Shown here in pieces: positions 33,443 through 45,468 of a stretch of 64,000 nt of DNA. The DNA comes from Batrachochytrium dendrobatidis JAM81. Taxonomy: Eukaryota > Chytridiomycota > Chytridiomycetes > Rhizophydiales. Below the pieces are notes generated by a model. That model was not told where the DNA came from. It did not search any database and saw only the letters and a list, made by a program, of their open reading frames with translations. The number at the start of each line of letters is the position of its first letter. Positions within the stretch are counted from its first letter, which is position 1. Position numbers and translations under genes: made by a program. Location: NCBI RefSeq assembly GCF_000203795.2, contig NW_006281105.1, positions 682,001 to 746,000 on the forward strand, read 5' to 3'.

Positions 33443-35854
33443 ATGCCATATTCAACTCATCCAGTCATATTTATATTCAGACACTTTCATTTGCTTCGTC
33501 AACACCGATTGCCAACATGTACCAGCTTAGCAATGCGACATTGGCATTTTCATGAATCACAGCATTCATATACTCAGATCACAAATAGCCTACCAACTTC
33601 TGCTGGTTCTCTTCATTCACAGTTTGAATCACTTGTCAATTCCAATCGAGTCGATCAGGCCGCAATGGTGCTTGATAGCTGGAACAGCAATAATAAACCA
33701 AACAGTGATTCAGCAAGTCATAGTTTTCAGTCTGATCCTGCTTTAGAAACTACATATATAATGCTTATTTCCGCATATATAGCAAAGAAAGATACAAATA
33801 ATGCATGCATGTGGCTTCAGAAATTGGATCATCACAAAAAACAATCCGACTTTGTCACAGATATTCAAACTCGAATAGATCTATGGCATCAGTGCTTCGA
33901 TATCTGTATCAACCTCGACTCGAATGGGCAATATTTTTCTTGTAATCATACTCTCAACTCTACCAAAAACAACAGTCTCGATATTTGCTTTGATATATTT
34001 TGCCAAACACTCTTATCTCATGATGTATCGGATTACCAAATCTGGACTGATGGTATAAGAAATTCGTGTGCTGATTGGACCTTGATTTTTTTGGAATTGG
34101 TTCATTACTTTATAGCAAGAAATCGAGTTGATGGTTTGCAACAAATGGTTTCTGTTATCACTCGTATAGGAATCTTTATTCACCCATCTGTTGGCTGCCA
34201 TCTAATTCAAGGATTTGTCTACTTGAAATCAGTAGATATAGCCTTATCTCTTCCACAGTCACTTTCTACACAATCAACCCAACAACACTCCAAAGACTCA
34301 TTAAAACCTTTTGCAGACACTATTATGCTAAACAACGCGCTTATCAGAGCACTTGTAACGAACGGCTATATTTCTGAAGCCATTCAAGTATTCACAATGA
34401 TGGACACCAACGGATGGACCGATTCTTGTACGTTTGGAATACTCATGAGGGAAGCAGCAAGAGAAAATGATTTTATCAAAGTTTTGATGATGTATTCTGA
34501 TATCAAAAAACGAGGTATCAAACTCATGTTTCCCGAGCTTGCTGTTGTTATCTATGCCATGGTAAAGACACAGAAAATAGACGAGGCATTGAATATTTTG
34601 AAAAATATGACCGATGAGTTTAAAAGTCGTACTGATCCCTCAACCAAACCCGGGTTCGAGAATATACCCATGTCTAGGTGTTCAAATACATCGAAAGAAG
34701 ATATTGAAGCCGTACGATCTGGGTTCAATTCTATCATCTATGGGTTGTGTCGACTTGGACTTCGTAAGCGAGCTCAAGACATGCTGATAGATTTGCAGAA
34801 ACTGGGAATCTCGCCAAACGGCCATACCATATCATTGTTTTTGACCATGTACATTTCACTACAACGATTACAAAAAACAAAACCAATTCTTGCTGCATGG
34901 TTCAAACGAGAGTCTAACAGTCGAATTCGCCATACTAGTAGCGATACATTGACTCGATTACAAAAGTTTCAATCTAATGACAATCAAGATGGATTTCACA
35001 TGCTGATACTGTATCTTGTGTATTCTGGATATCATGCAATGTACTCGGGAAAAGCTATTGCTAGACATGTAACATCTCAACGCGAGTATTATAACCAGAA
35101 AACATCACAGTTTCGATATGCTGGACATCCGTTATATGGAAATCAACAATCATCTAATATATGTACTACAATATCGCATCATACGACGTCTTCACTTTCC
35201 ACTGATCAAAAACCAAAAACTGCATCTTATTTGGCACAGGACTCGGTTGGAAAACAGTTTGTTCAGGATGCGGTCAAATCAATTGGTGCAGACTATTCAT
35301 ATGCTGCTTCAGCTGTTATTCTCTTTCATGCCAAACATCAGTGTCGTTATTTTCTTAAATCCAATGAGCCGAGTCATTTTACACCTTTGCAGTCCTATAC
35401 GGCAACTCATTCTTTAATAACACGCAAGTTTGATAAAGTGTATCAGCATGCAGTAGATGATGTCGACACATTAAAGCCCATGTGGGATGTATCCGATTCC
35501 ATATATTGCACTACTTTAATGAAAGATGTCGATGAGAGTTTGGTCACTTCGTGTACACGTGGGTATCATTATCAACAGGCTGAAAACATGTTTGCTGAAC
35601 TGCAACACGAAGGAAAAGATCTGGTTCCAATGGTACATGATTCACTTGTATCCATGTACCGCTTATCAGGAGAAATAGAAAAAGTACGTGCATTAGATGC
35701 TATGACTCATCATAAATACATGGATGAATCTGTCAGCATGGATCATGTGGAGTCAATGTGGAATTTTGATGATGGAACTGGACCATTATCCAATGGATTG
35801 CACCCCCAGCTAAAAGACTCTCTATCTATACCTTTTCGTAATCAAGCTAAATAA
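33443..35854 (+). CDS. pentatricopeptide-repeat mitochondrial protein
   Basis: 803 aa, single exon, from the ATG at 33443 (MPYSTHPVIFIFRHFHLLRQ). The N-terminus is rich in Arg, His and hydrophobic residues without acidic ones, as in mitochondrial presequences. The frame is open upstream but has no ATG. PPR-type repeats are clearest in the middle: NNALIRALVTNGYISEAIQV, FTMMDTNGWTDSCTFGILMR, LAVVIYAMVKTQKIDEALNI, FNSIIYGLCRLGLRKRAQDM and LIDLQKLGISPNGHTISLF. A further pair is near the C-terminus (HDSLVSMYRLSGEIEKVRAL). Probably binds mitochondrial RNA; target not predictable. It is unrelated in detail to the other PPR-like gene at 6257-7882. Confidence 0.8.
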   Translation: MPYSTHPVIFIFRHFHLLRQHRLPTCTSLAMRHWHFHESQHSYTQITNSLPTSAGSLHSQFESLVNSNRVDQAAMVLDSWNSNNKPNSDSASHSFQSDPALETTYIMLISAYIAKKDTNNACMWLQKLDHHKKQSDFVTDIQTRIDLWHQCFDICINLDSNGQYFSCNHTLNSTKNNSLDICFDIFCQTLLSHDVSDYQIWTDGIRNSCADWTLIFLELVHYFIARNRVDGLQQMVSVITRIGIFIHPSVGCHLIQGFVYLKSVDIALSLPQSLSTQSTQQHSKDSLKPFADTIMLNNALIRALVTNGYISEAIQVFTMMDTNGWTDSCTFGILMREAARENDFIKVLMMYSDIKKRGIKLMFPELAVVIYAMVKTQKIDEALNILKNMTDEFKSRTDPSTKPGFENIPMSRCSNTSKEDIEAVRSGFNSIIYGLCRLGLRKRAQDMLIDLQKLGISPNGHTISLFLTMYISLQRLQKTKPILAAWFKRESNSRIRHTSSDTLTRLQKFQSNDNQDGFHMLILYLVYSGYHAMYSGKAIARHVTSQREYYNQKTSQFRYAGHPLYGNQQSSNICTTISHHTTSSLSTDQKPKTASYLAQDSVGKQFVQDAVKSIGADYSYAASAVILFHAKHQCRYFLKSNEPSHFTPLQSYTATHSLITRKFDKVYQHAVDDVDTLKPMWDVSDSIYCTTLMKDVDESLVTSCTRGYHYQQAENMFAELQHEGKDLVPMVHDSLVSMYRLSGEIEKVRALDAMTHHKYMDESVSMDHVESMWNFDDGTGPLSNGLHPQLKDSLSIPFRNQAK

Positions 35855-36002
35855 ATTTAATTGCTATAGATTGCAAATACTAGATTTAAAAGCCAGTCTA
35901 AAGTATTTACTTGTATTCTTTGACACAAATCTGACAGAGTAATATTTGCATTGTTTAAATTTATAGCACCTTGAATAAATACCAAGCAAATGCCAATATA
36001 AA

Positions 36003-39000
36003 CTAGGCATAGTAGCTTGGAGAAATAAGCAAATCAGATAATACGGTCAATTGCTCCTCAGTAAACACTAGTTTATCCTGCATCCAATTATCTTGATGTG
36101 TGCGCTTGAAATCAGCAAACGTCTTTGATACCGTTGTCTAATAAAAAGTGAGTTAGCAAATCATAAAACACCATCATCCATACCAACTAAAAATCAAACA
36201 GTTGAAAAATTACCCTGATAGGAGCTGAATCGGAAATACAGGTAGAAAGTACCACTAGAATATTAGGCATCCACTCGGGGGCATGATATGGAAACGCCTG
36301 TACAAGTGCTGCAAGTCCAAGCACGGCTGCATGGCGTTTCACTAGTCGTGCGGCTGCATTGATGTCGGCAGGTTGACTTTTAGATTTGTCTTTGGCAGGA
36401 CGAGTTTGTTCAAGTTGCTTTTCAAACGTCGATGTCAGCATCGAAATTAATGGTGGATAGGGTGAACATCTTACGAGACCTCCAAGCGTCACTGACGCCA
36501 TTTGTCGTACCTAAACTCACAAGTTTAAAGATATACATGCACAATATCAGCGATTGCTCAGCATATAATGTATTCGATCGATATAAATAAACAGACCCAT
36601 ATTTCCATTTGTCATGGCAGATACAGTTAAAATCAATAAATGCTTACCTCAACTTGTCGATCGCCAAGACAAGCAGACACATCCATCACAATCTGATTGA
36701 TAAATGCAGGTGGAATCATATGCAAATGCCGGAAAAAAAGGACTTGCAAGACAGGCATGACTCTCACTTTTAAATGCCATCCATATTCCACCATCTGAAT
36801 CTCATCTACAGCTGCTGAATCACTTTTCATCATATTTCGATCAGACAAAAAATCAAGCAGCGTGGTTAACGCTTCACATAGTAGCTTTGGATGATGGTGA
36901 AAGTGTGGATACAGTTTAGCTACAGCCGCTGCTCCAATTTGTAAATCTCCATCCCAAAATTCCTGCATCTCAAACAATAAAGGAAGCATCATAGGCATAT
37001 ATGGATATATCCCTGCAACACGGAATGACATTAGAGCATCCGTCAACCATGCTAAAAGAGTTTTGCTTGCATTTCCGTAATCTGAACAAGAGGAACTGGG
37101 ATCTCGAGGATGAAGTCGCCATTGGGGCATACGTTCATTCACCAGTTTCTGAATCAAGATAGAAGCGTGTCCCTGTAAATAAATAGGAACAGTTATTCCA
37201 TGCCAATTAGACTGATCTAGGCTTTTAGATGACAAACTCCCGCCATGGTAAGTAGACATTTGGGTTGAATTTGGTCCTCCCTTGGCCCACTCCTGCATAT
37301 GCACTTCCATCAATACAGTAGTGTTTGCTGCATTTGGATGCCATTGTAGCTGTACAAGTTGATTCAGCAAAGCACCAAGACTTTCTCTCACTTGTGCATA
37401 GGGGCTTTGTATGACTTTAAAATATCCATCCAAAAGCTTATCAGATACAGCTCGTAAATGGTTTGCAAAAACAGACACAATTGTCCCAGCCAAAACTAGC
37501 TTTTTGGTTTCAGAAAAAAAAGATGTTGGTGATAGTTCCAAACTGTTGTCTAATATAAGGCTGATGAGAGGACGTAATCTGCGAGGATCTCGCGCTAGTG
37601 TTACAAACTTGACACATTCTATCCAGTACTGAATGCTTTCCGATGTAGCCTGTGTAAATGCTCGCGAAAGAAGTGGAATGGCCCATGTCCAAAGCGCATT
37701 CTGTTTAAGTGTGCACCAATGTTTTGCGCCACGAAGAACACCTGCAAGTAGCTCTGCCCCTGCTCGCTGAGCACTCTTATTTTCCGGTTTGTCAACAAAC
37801 GATTCAATAATTGGCGATAGGTGCTTCAGTAAAACATCTTCAAATAAGCCGGCGATACGTTTCACCAAGTTTGCAGTAGAATTGGAAAATGGCTCTACTG
37901 AGTTGGATGCCTCTTGTGATGAATACGTTGCAATCATTGTCCAAAAAGATGGATCCTCTAATCCGCTGAATAAAATGTCATGAGCTTTTGTTGACGTGGC
38001 ATCGTGGAAAGATAATACTGCATCCTGCGTAAATTCCCGAACGCCTTTATAAACAGTGAGTGTATGAGGTTGAGCTAGCCATCCGCAATCTAGTTGGTCA
38101 TTAAACTGTGTGTTTTCCAACGAGTCGGTATTTGAATCCAAGGTAAATGGATGAACGAGATCAGAACGAGGAATCTGCTTTTTCAATTCAGCAATATAAG
38201 AAGTGCCTTGTTTTGTAGCCCGATGTTTAAGAATCACCAAAATGTGTGTCAGCAGCGACACACAATTTCGGCGCATTATGGGGTGCTCATTTATCACATT
38301 AGACACTGCAAACTGCATAATAGTCGGCGATACAGGCTCATCAACTTTCAAAAGTACGTCAACAAGATTTGCAGCCATAGCAGTGAATCGCCAATGAGAA
38401 GAATTGTCTTGTGCAAACGACACTAGAGATTCGATCTTGATGTTTTAAGATAAAGATATGGCAACATCGACAAACAATTCAATAAATGTGATAAAATCAT
38501 ACTGCAAAGAAAAAGCAGTTCAAAACCAAACATACCAATTCAAGATATTCAACTCTGGCTTTCTCAAATCTTTCCTTTACAAGAGCTTTTGTCTTCAATA
38601 GCGCCACGTCATCGCAATGAAGTCCAGTAATCAACTTCATCAATGCATCAGTAATAGAAGGTGTAACGTACGATACTCCAGACATTTGCATCAAAAATAA
38701 AATATATGCTTTGCGAATCAACTCGAGTACTGAAGGCTATTTCAAAATAAAAAATTGAGATTTAAATGATTCCACCTTTAGCTTTCAAACCCGACACTTA
38801 CCTTGTCATCATGCTGAGCGCGAACAAGAGTATTTAAATACAGACGGGTGTATTTCCAGTGATACAGTACCATTTCCTGAAAAGCCCCAGATCGAAAAAG
38901 ATAAAGTGCACCTTTCATCTGACTTGAGCTCAACTCATTTTCTATTGCAGTTGGTTCCAAATACTTTAAAACTTTTGGAAAAACCATGAATCTTGTTACA

Positions 39001-42000
39001 GGGAAGCACTTTAATGCCTCAGTCAAAGCCTTTTGTGCTCGAATTCGTACAGGAATGTATCCAGAAACACAAAATACAGGTAAATCCTGCTCAATCATGA
39101 TTCTCAGCTTTGGAGTCAGTTCACGCTGCATGCTCAGTTGTTTTTGTCTTGACATATGAATCAGTTTTTCGCGCTGAATAATCAGGCATCGCGGATAAGC
39201 TTTCTGATTTTCTGTCAGACACACACTAGATTTCATGTACTTGTATAAACGCATAGATGAATCGTAGGAAGCTGTGTTTACACCAGCAAATGAAATGCAT
39301 ACATCCATGCAAGAAAGTAAACTTTGAATAGATTCAACATCGTTGGAGCAATGTATATGCATGATTCTAGCAAGACGATGAAGCACGTCGTAACTGGTTT
39401 CTTTTTGAGACAAACAATCTTTGTATTCAGCAGAGTTTGGATCGGAGAAACAAGCACCTATATTCGGTGGAATTCGACGAAATCGCATCATGTAATGATC
39501 CAGATCATCCATTTCGTCATTCAGCGACATGGATGGCTGTGGTTGAAGTAAAATAGCAGATCCATATAAACAGTTTTTGAGTAGTGATAGCCACTTGCCA
39601 ATATCTACACCACCACCGCTAGGATTCGCCTGACTTGCTGAAGAAGTCAAAGATGTGATGTATAACTCAAGTTGAGAGGTTGCAAGTGTCATATACCGCT
39701 CTAGCAATACCCTTGCAAACTGGATTTCTTTAGTGGTAGGAACATGCCATTGAATATCTACGGTTTCCAGTGTACACATCTCACCCCAGTGCATGTGGCT
39801 CGATTCTTGAAACTCGGTGCTTTCCCATTGCTTCTTTGCATGACTACGTGCTTCACGGGGATAGACACGAGTCAGACTAAAAAGAATATTGCGAAGTAGT
39901 TTACCTGCCCATTTGTACCCTCTTCGCGAAACACACTTTGTCACACATTCGTCAAGAATAGATGAGATCTCACTTTGATACTCTAGCAAAGCTTCGCCAG
40001 AATTTAAAACAACCGAAAGAAGAATAGATTGGTGCCAGTGCAAAGCAGCATCTGACATGGATGCGAAATTAAACGGATTGGAGTTGGCTGACAGCTTGCT
40101 ACATAATTTTGAGCCTGCGCCGTGATGTATTTCTTCACGAATACTATTGCAGCAAAGCGGAACAAACAATGCCAGTCGCTTACGTGGATTAGCACGAGCC
40201 ACTATGCAGCACAAAGTCCCAATGGCTTTGGTAGCAGACGATATCACATTGGACCCACAAAAATCGACTAATTTTCTTAAAACCATATTCTCCAGCTGAT
40301 CAGAGAGTTGTGAAAATATCATCTCACTGGTGTACATCAACATATCCAACAGCGTTGTTTCTGCCGTCATTTCTGATCCTTGACCAGCACCGTACTGTTG
40401 AGGCAGATTTTCAAAAATGGCAAAGATTCGATCAAGGTATTTGGAAACCCATGATTCAAATTCAGCAGTGGATAAACGACGCTTTTCATGAGACTCATAA
40501 ATCGACACTATTTCTTTTTCCATACCAGTAGGCATACTATAGCTACTTGCCGATACGTCAAAAATCGGAACCGTCATTATAGCGTTGCTAATAAACATTA
40601 AAGTCGAGTTTGATTTGGAAATGTCGTTAATATCCAACCCTGGAAGCGTAAGATGCAACAGTGAAGTCAAATGATGGCCACCGTCAGGATAATGACTTGA
40701 GTGTATAAGAGAAAGAGCAGTGGTATTGAGAGCAGAGATACACGAAATAGTGCGGTGAGTCTCATTAAGAGCTTCAAGAGATGGATATACTCGTTCAAGT
40801 AAACTGGGAAACACTGCTTCAGGATCAATCCAAGACAAATATTTGAGCGTGCTGTTGGAGTATGCCACAGCTCGTGAATCTTTACCAAACATGCCCAAAT
40901 ATGCTACGGTTTTTAAAAGCATCACAAATCGCTGTTTGATATCAGCCGTGATCCTGTAATGCGGAGGAACTTTAGTTTCTGGGTCTTCTTCTATCATACG
41001 CAAATAAAACGATCAAAATCACATGTCAAGGACAAGTATTTAAAATAAATTGGATTAAACTACTTTACATGACCAGTTCAATAGACAAGATTAAAATACC
41101 ATTTTTGCAACGACTGACAAACTCTTGAGACAATGTCTTGATAAAATGGGAAATAGGAAATGACCATTTTCCTGTATTTGAAGGATGGAAAAAGCTCTCA
41201 ATAGCTTGAATCAACATTTCTAAATGCTCGAGCGTTTTGGTAGAATATTGTTTCGAATCGACTTGCGGTGGAAATATAGTGTACACAATAAACTTGGCCA
41301 GATATTCCACTTTGCTCTAACAAGTTCAAACAATCACATAGAACAGTAACGTGTGTTAACACCATGCCCATGCAAATGTTATAAAAAACAATAGACCTAC
41401 TTTTGACATGCCTTCCATCAATTGAATGTTCTTGTCGCTTCCGTTTGGTTGTATGGGCAAACCAGAATCGTGTTTTCGAATAGGCATACGCTCCATGCCA
41501 CTAGATCCACTGCCAATAGGAAGACCAAAGTTTTTCATGCCAATTGTAAAGATTACGCGAATCTGATCATCTGTCCAAGCACAGTACTCGGGGGTAGCAA
41601 GCTGTTCCTCGGCAAGTCGTCCAAACAAGTCAATAAACAACATATCGTATGTGGGGACATTAACAACCATTTGCCAGATTGAAAAAAAGGTTGAAATCCA
41701 AAAAAACTTTGGAGTTTCTGATAAACTGACATGAACAGTCATATCTTTTGGTGCTATCGGAACAACATTTACGGGAAGAAGAAGCATCACAACTGAAAGA
41801 CGAGTGATCATGCTGGGAAAATAATGAATATTGATCCGAGGAAAATACAACTCGAGCAATTTCGTAGCAAATTCTGGAGAGAAAAATCTAAAGTTGAGTT
41901 TTATGATGAGATTGGCACACAAATCTAAAAGCCTTGTAATATTTATATTTAAGATGGCCAGCAATAGCGTGTAACTGACATACCTTTGAGCGTATCCGGC

Positions 42001-42962
42001 AAGTTTGATCACTGATCCAATAATTTTACTTTACATTCAATATCATGTGTATTGAACTTGGTAAGAGATAGTTGCAATATAGAATAGACCATCTATTCAA
42101 GATATATTTGAATTACCTAGCAACAGGATACATTTGGTCTTTTTGTTTTGGAAAAAAGAACTTGGAAAGCAAGCACTCAAGAGAATCTCCATCCAAAACC
42201 ATGGCATCTGATGGTAATTTCGTCTTGTTTCTATATTTAAAGTGAAAACATAGAGAAGCAATATATTAATACATATTCAATCCCACACAAATAATGCTTT
42301 AGTTTGATCATATATACCCAGTCGAGAATAAAAGAAAATACTACAACATGCTCTAAAGCCAAAAATAAAGATGATCAAACAAATCAAAATATTACTTGAT
42401 GAGCTTGCAGGTGATGTTGGAGAAAGTCAGCACCAGATCCAGATCGAGACCAGGCAGTGTTACCAACTGAAACATGATTTTAGAAAACCAAACTCTATCT
42501 GAAAGTTTCAGAGGATACTTGAGAATTATATATCTAGATCCAGATCAGCCAATACAATGACAAGTAGCGGATTGCAGCAATTAATGGATATCCGCCCATA
42601 ATAGATTAAATCGAGAGAAAAGGTTAGTCCTGAATAGTATACAAGTCAAAATTCAGCCATTGAAGCAGCATTGTATATTATTCCCAGAAAGCAATCAAAG
42701 CCTCAAACTCCATCACAATATATTAATATTATATCCATGTTATTTCATAAACTCCGTACTCTTCCAATGCCCTTGCAGCACGGGTAGCTCCAACAGTAAT
42801 ATCCTGAGCATTGATTGATAGTGCTAGAGTTTGTTTAATATTTTCAAGTAGCTCAGTTGTATATATCTGCTCCTCGGACCCATAATAGGGAAGATATGCA
42901 TTCCAAAAACGCATCCTGTTTCGATAATAAACCAACTTTGTGAACATGCAAAACTGTGGCAT
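36003..42962 (-). CDS. BLM10: BLM10/PA200 proteasome activator
   Basis: About 1,937 aa (PSME4 1,843; yeast Blm10 about 2,143). Exons: 42962-42760, 42533-42396, 42230-42117, 41932-41401, 41316-41100, 40990-38802, 38736-38536, 38435-36648, 36510-36214, 36137-36003. Every phase joins. Landmarks: [20 protein letters not shown] at the N-terminus, [20 protein letters not shown] then TLPGL, a long HEAT-repeat body ([20 protein letters not shown]), and a C-terminus ending SPSYYA. The last three residues are Tyr-Tyr-Ala, the HbYX-type tail that docks in the 20S proteasome alpha-ring pocket and opens the gate. So a functional activator is expected. The start ATG (42962) is only 85 bp downstream of the ELP4 stop. 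BLM10 acts in the nucleus and cytoplasm in proteasome assembly and ATP-independent degradation. Confidence 0.93.
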
Positions 42963-43047
42963 AAACTGAATGATCGTGCTCGATCCAAGACTCGGCCAAC
43001 AACCATCTCAAAACCTACATGCATAAATGTGGCTTTATTGAATTGAT

Positions 43048-45081
43048 TTAAAAATCCAGAACACTAGATACTCCAGATGTAGATGCTCCACACGATGGAC
43101 CAGAACCTCTGGGTCGAGACCGTGCTGCGCCAGATGGAATCGATGAGCTATGCTGTCTAGATGTATTGGTTTCTTGTCCAGCTGACGATTTAGCAGATTT
43201 GGACTCATTTGATTCATCTTGCGCATCTTCTGGCGGAAGAGTAAAAGTTTCGATTAAAAACCGTTTGCGTCGCACCTTGAATGCGAGTGAGTGCAACTCC
43301 ACTGGTGATAGTCGCGACGTTTCCTTGTGTGAGTTTAAGCCAAATGTACGGTGCGGATGAATTAAGCCATGATACTCTGTTGCGTATAAGGGGTTTACTG
43401 GTTTAGGCGATCCTGCAAAAGACTCTATTTCAATTACTGCATCCGCAGTGTATTCGAGTCTTCGAATGAGTGGATCAGCCCGGATTCTGTAAAAATCCTC
43501 ATATAAATATGCAGGAACTGTGACCACACAGACTGCCTGTGTGTTGCGAAGTATAGATTTAAGAGAGTGCAAAAACAAGCATGCTTCCTGGATTATTGCG
43601 AGTAATGCATTGATAAAATATAAATTTACAGTATAAGTAAAAGCGGATTGATATCAAAAGTTTAAATAATACTTGCTTTGATGTACAAAAGGCTTTCTGG
43701 ATCATTTGATACAGTCCATTCTGGAGAAACAAAAGATCTAATTGCAATCCTAAGCAATGTCTGTGCCTTTTCTGTATCACCGCAAGTACTATACATGAAC
43801 AAATAAAAGAATTTAAATATGGTATACCAACACTATTCACGTAAAATGGAGTACTGGATAAAAACTGAATGAATATTCACATTACAGTTCCGATACAAAA
43901 CAAACATTAGGTAATTGACATAAAAACAACAGTTGCATTTTTGAAATGCGCAATGTTTGTTTTCAAGTTAGTGCGCATCGACAAGATTAGGATACAACAG
44001 GGAGTTTGAAAATAGTTGAATTCAATATATGGATTGTTGTGAATCTGGTGATTGTATAATGACTATTTCAAAAATATAGTTTGTACGATAGATGTTGTGT
44101 TTGGGAGAGTTGAGAATGTCGATTCGAGTCAATTTGTAGTAGGATGAACACTCGACGATTATTTCAAAAAGGTAGTGACTGCAAGATCAATACAAGTGAT
44201 CCATTTTACATGAATATGCTGTACATTTAGAATCCAACGAAACCAGTTTTACCTAAAACCTCCGTCGACAATAGCAGATTGAATTTTTTCTAGCAAATTT
44301 CTAAACATATTTGGAGAATCTACTGAAAGTGACGGACCATTGTAGCATTGAATGGATGAACGAGTCAGTAATTCTGGATCAATGCGTTTGGTCAAGTCAA
44401 ATACACGGCAGTATAGTTGGCCTAGAATGAGTCAAGCCATTAGTCAACTAATTTAAATATTAAGCATCGAGACAGCTATAAACTAGCCAATGTACCTGAT
44501 GAAGATTGGACACTGTTGGAAACTTGGGAGTTGAATTTAGGCATAGCTTGATATCTCCAAGCAATATCGAGCTGATCAGAAGAATCGGAAGATGCAGATG
44601 GAATTGCAGAAACGGAGCCACGACTGCTTGAACGAAGCGCACCCAATGCTCTAGTAAACTTGGGAGTCATGATAGAGCCAGATGGAAGCGGAACATAGTC
44701 GACACCACTGGAGCCATCATCTTGCTCATGACCAGCAGATGGCTTGACCACAGCCATGAGATCGGAGAATATTGGATCCAGATCTGATGCAGTATTGGCA
44801 GTAGTGGAGCCAGAAGCAAACAGGATTGCATGGTTGGAAGCAATGCCTTGAGCCATGTAGTACTTGAGAGCAAGCATGGCATAGCCAGTAAAACGATCTT
44901 CTTTAATTAGCAAGAGAGAGCCCAAAGGAAGTCCTCCACCAAATGTATCGTCAAGAGAAGGGATTCCAGTAGAAGTCAAGGTTTGACCATTATGAGCAGA
45001 CACTCTTGTAGCAGGCAGTTTTTTATGAGCAGCAGATTGGATTTGAGAAGTTCCAGGTTTTCTAAAGGATGAAAATGACAT
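43048..45081 (-). CDS. ELP4: Elongator complex protein 4 (ELP4/PAXNEB)
   Basis: 468 aa in four exons: 45081-44496, 44421-44253, 43788-43673, 43583-43048. ELP4 forms the hexameric ELP4-6 RecA-like ring of Elongator, needed for U34 tRNA wobble modification. Diagnostic parts: TSTGIPSLDDTFGGGLPLGS plus LLLIKEDRFTGYAMLALKYY near the N-terminus; RVFDLTKRIDPELL; LLRIAIRSFVSPEW; AVCVVTVPAYLYEDFYRI; NPLYATEYHGLIHPHR; and FKVRRKRFLIETFTLPPED. As usual in ELP4, the Walker A loop is degenerate (GGGLPLGS). A Ser-rich tail of about 55 aa follows the fold. Intron 2 (43789-44252, 464 nt) contains a family-B repeat. The acceptor of the last exon was chosen at 43584 (GGAAG) because that alone keeps phase. Divergent from the citrate-synthase-like gene. 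Confidence 0.92.
43915..44250 (+). mobile_element. MITE-like repeat family B, copy 2 (intronic)
   Basis: Inside ELP4 intron 2. Begins with a perfect short hairpin (GCATTTTTGAAATGC), then GCGCAATGTTTGTTTTC, GTGAATCTGGTGATTGTATAATG, ACGATAGATGTTGTGTTTGGG, ACACTCGACGATTATTTC and an end reading CCATTTTACATGAATATGCTG. Order and spacing match copy 1 at 29237-29600 (GAGTGGATCTGGTGATTGCACAATG there). No coding capacity. Confidence 0.65.
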
Positions 45082-45468
45082 ATTTTTGAGTATGAATTGT
45101 TAGATTCAAATAGAATTGATTTGGTATTGACAAGGAATCACTTGGATCGATGTGAGAGTGTTGCTGTTTTCCTATTGCAAACTGAATAGATTTCAAGGTC
45201 AAAAACAGCGATTATCAAACTAATTTTAAATTGGATTTTACGTGAACACGATTCATCACATTCAAGTTGAACTGTTATTCAACTTGATAAAAATCTAAAC
45301 TTGAATCAACACTTGTCAAGTCAGTCATTCAGTCTTGAATGGAATTCATACAAATCTAGTCAACTTTATACAAATCTAGTCAATTATAATTGAATTCATG
45401 ATTAAACCTACACGTGATTGGAAGGTATTCAATAAACTTGCACTCAGTTCCATGTTGCCATCACAACC
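45082..45468. promoter_or_regulatory. shared divergent promoter region with hairpin
   Basis: 387 bp between the starts of ELP4 (-) and the citrate-synthase-like gene (+). Contains a TTTTACGTGAACAC motif near 45237 and a 9-bp perfect stem (CAAGTTGAA / TTCAACTTG, 45263-45286, 6-nt loop). Repeated CAAATCTAGTCAA units lie near 45350-45385. Promoter function is inferred from position only. Confidence 0.4.

Noticed and set aside
41984..42011. A 28-nt extra BLM10 exon
   Set aside because: It has splice-like borders, but including it breaks the frame; direct joining of 42117 to 41932 keeps phase and matches the family length.
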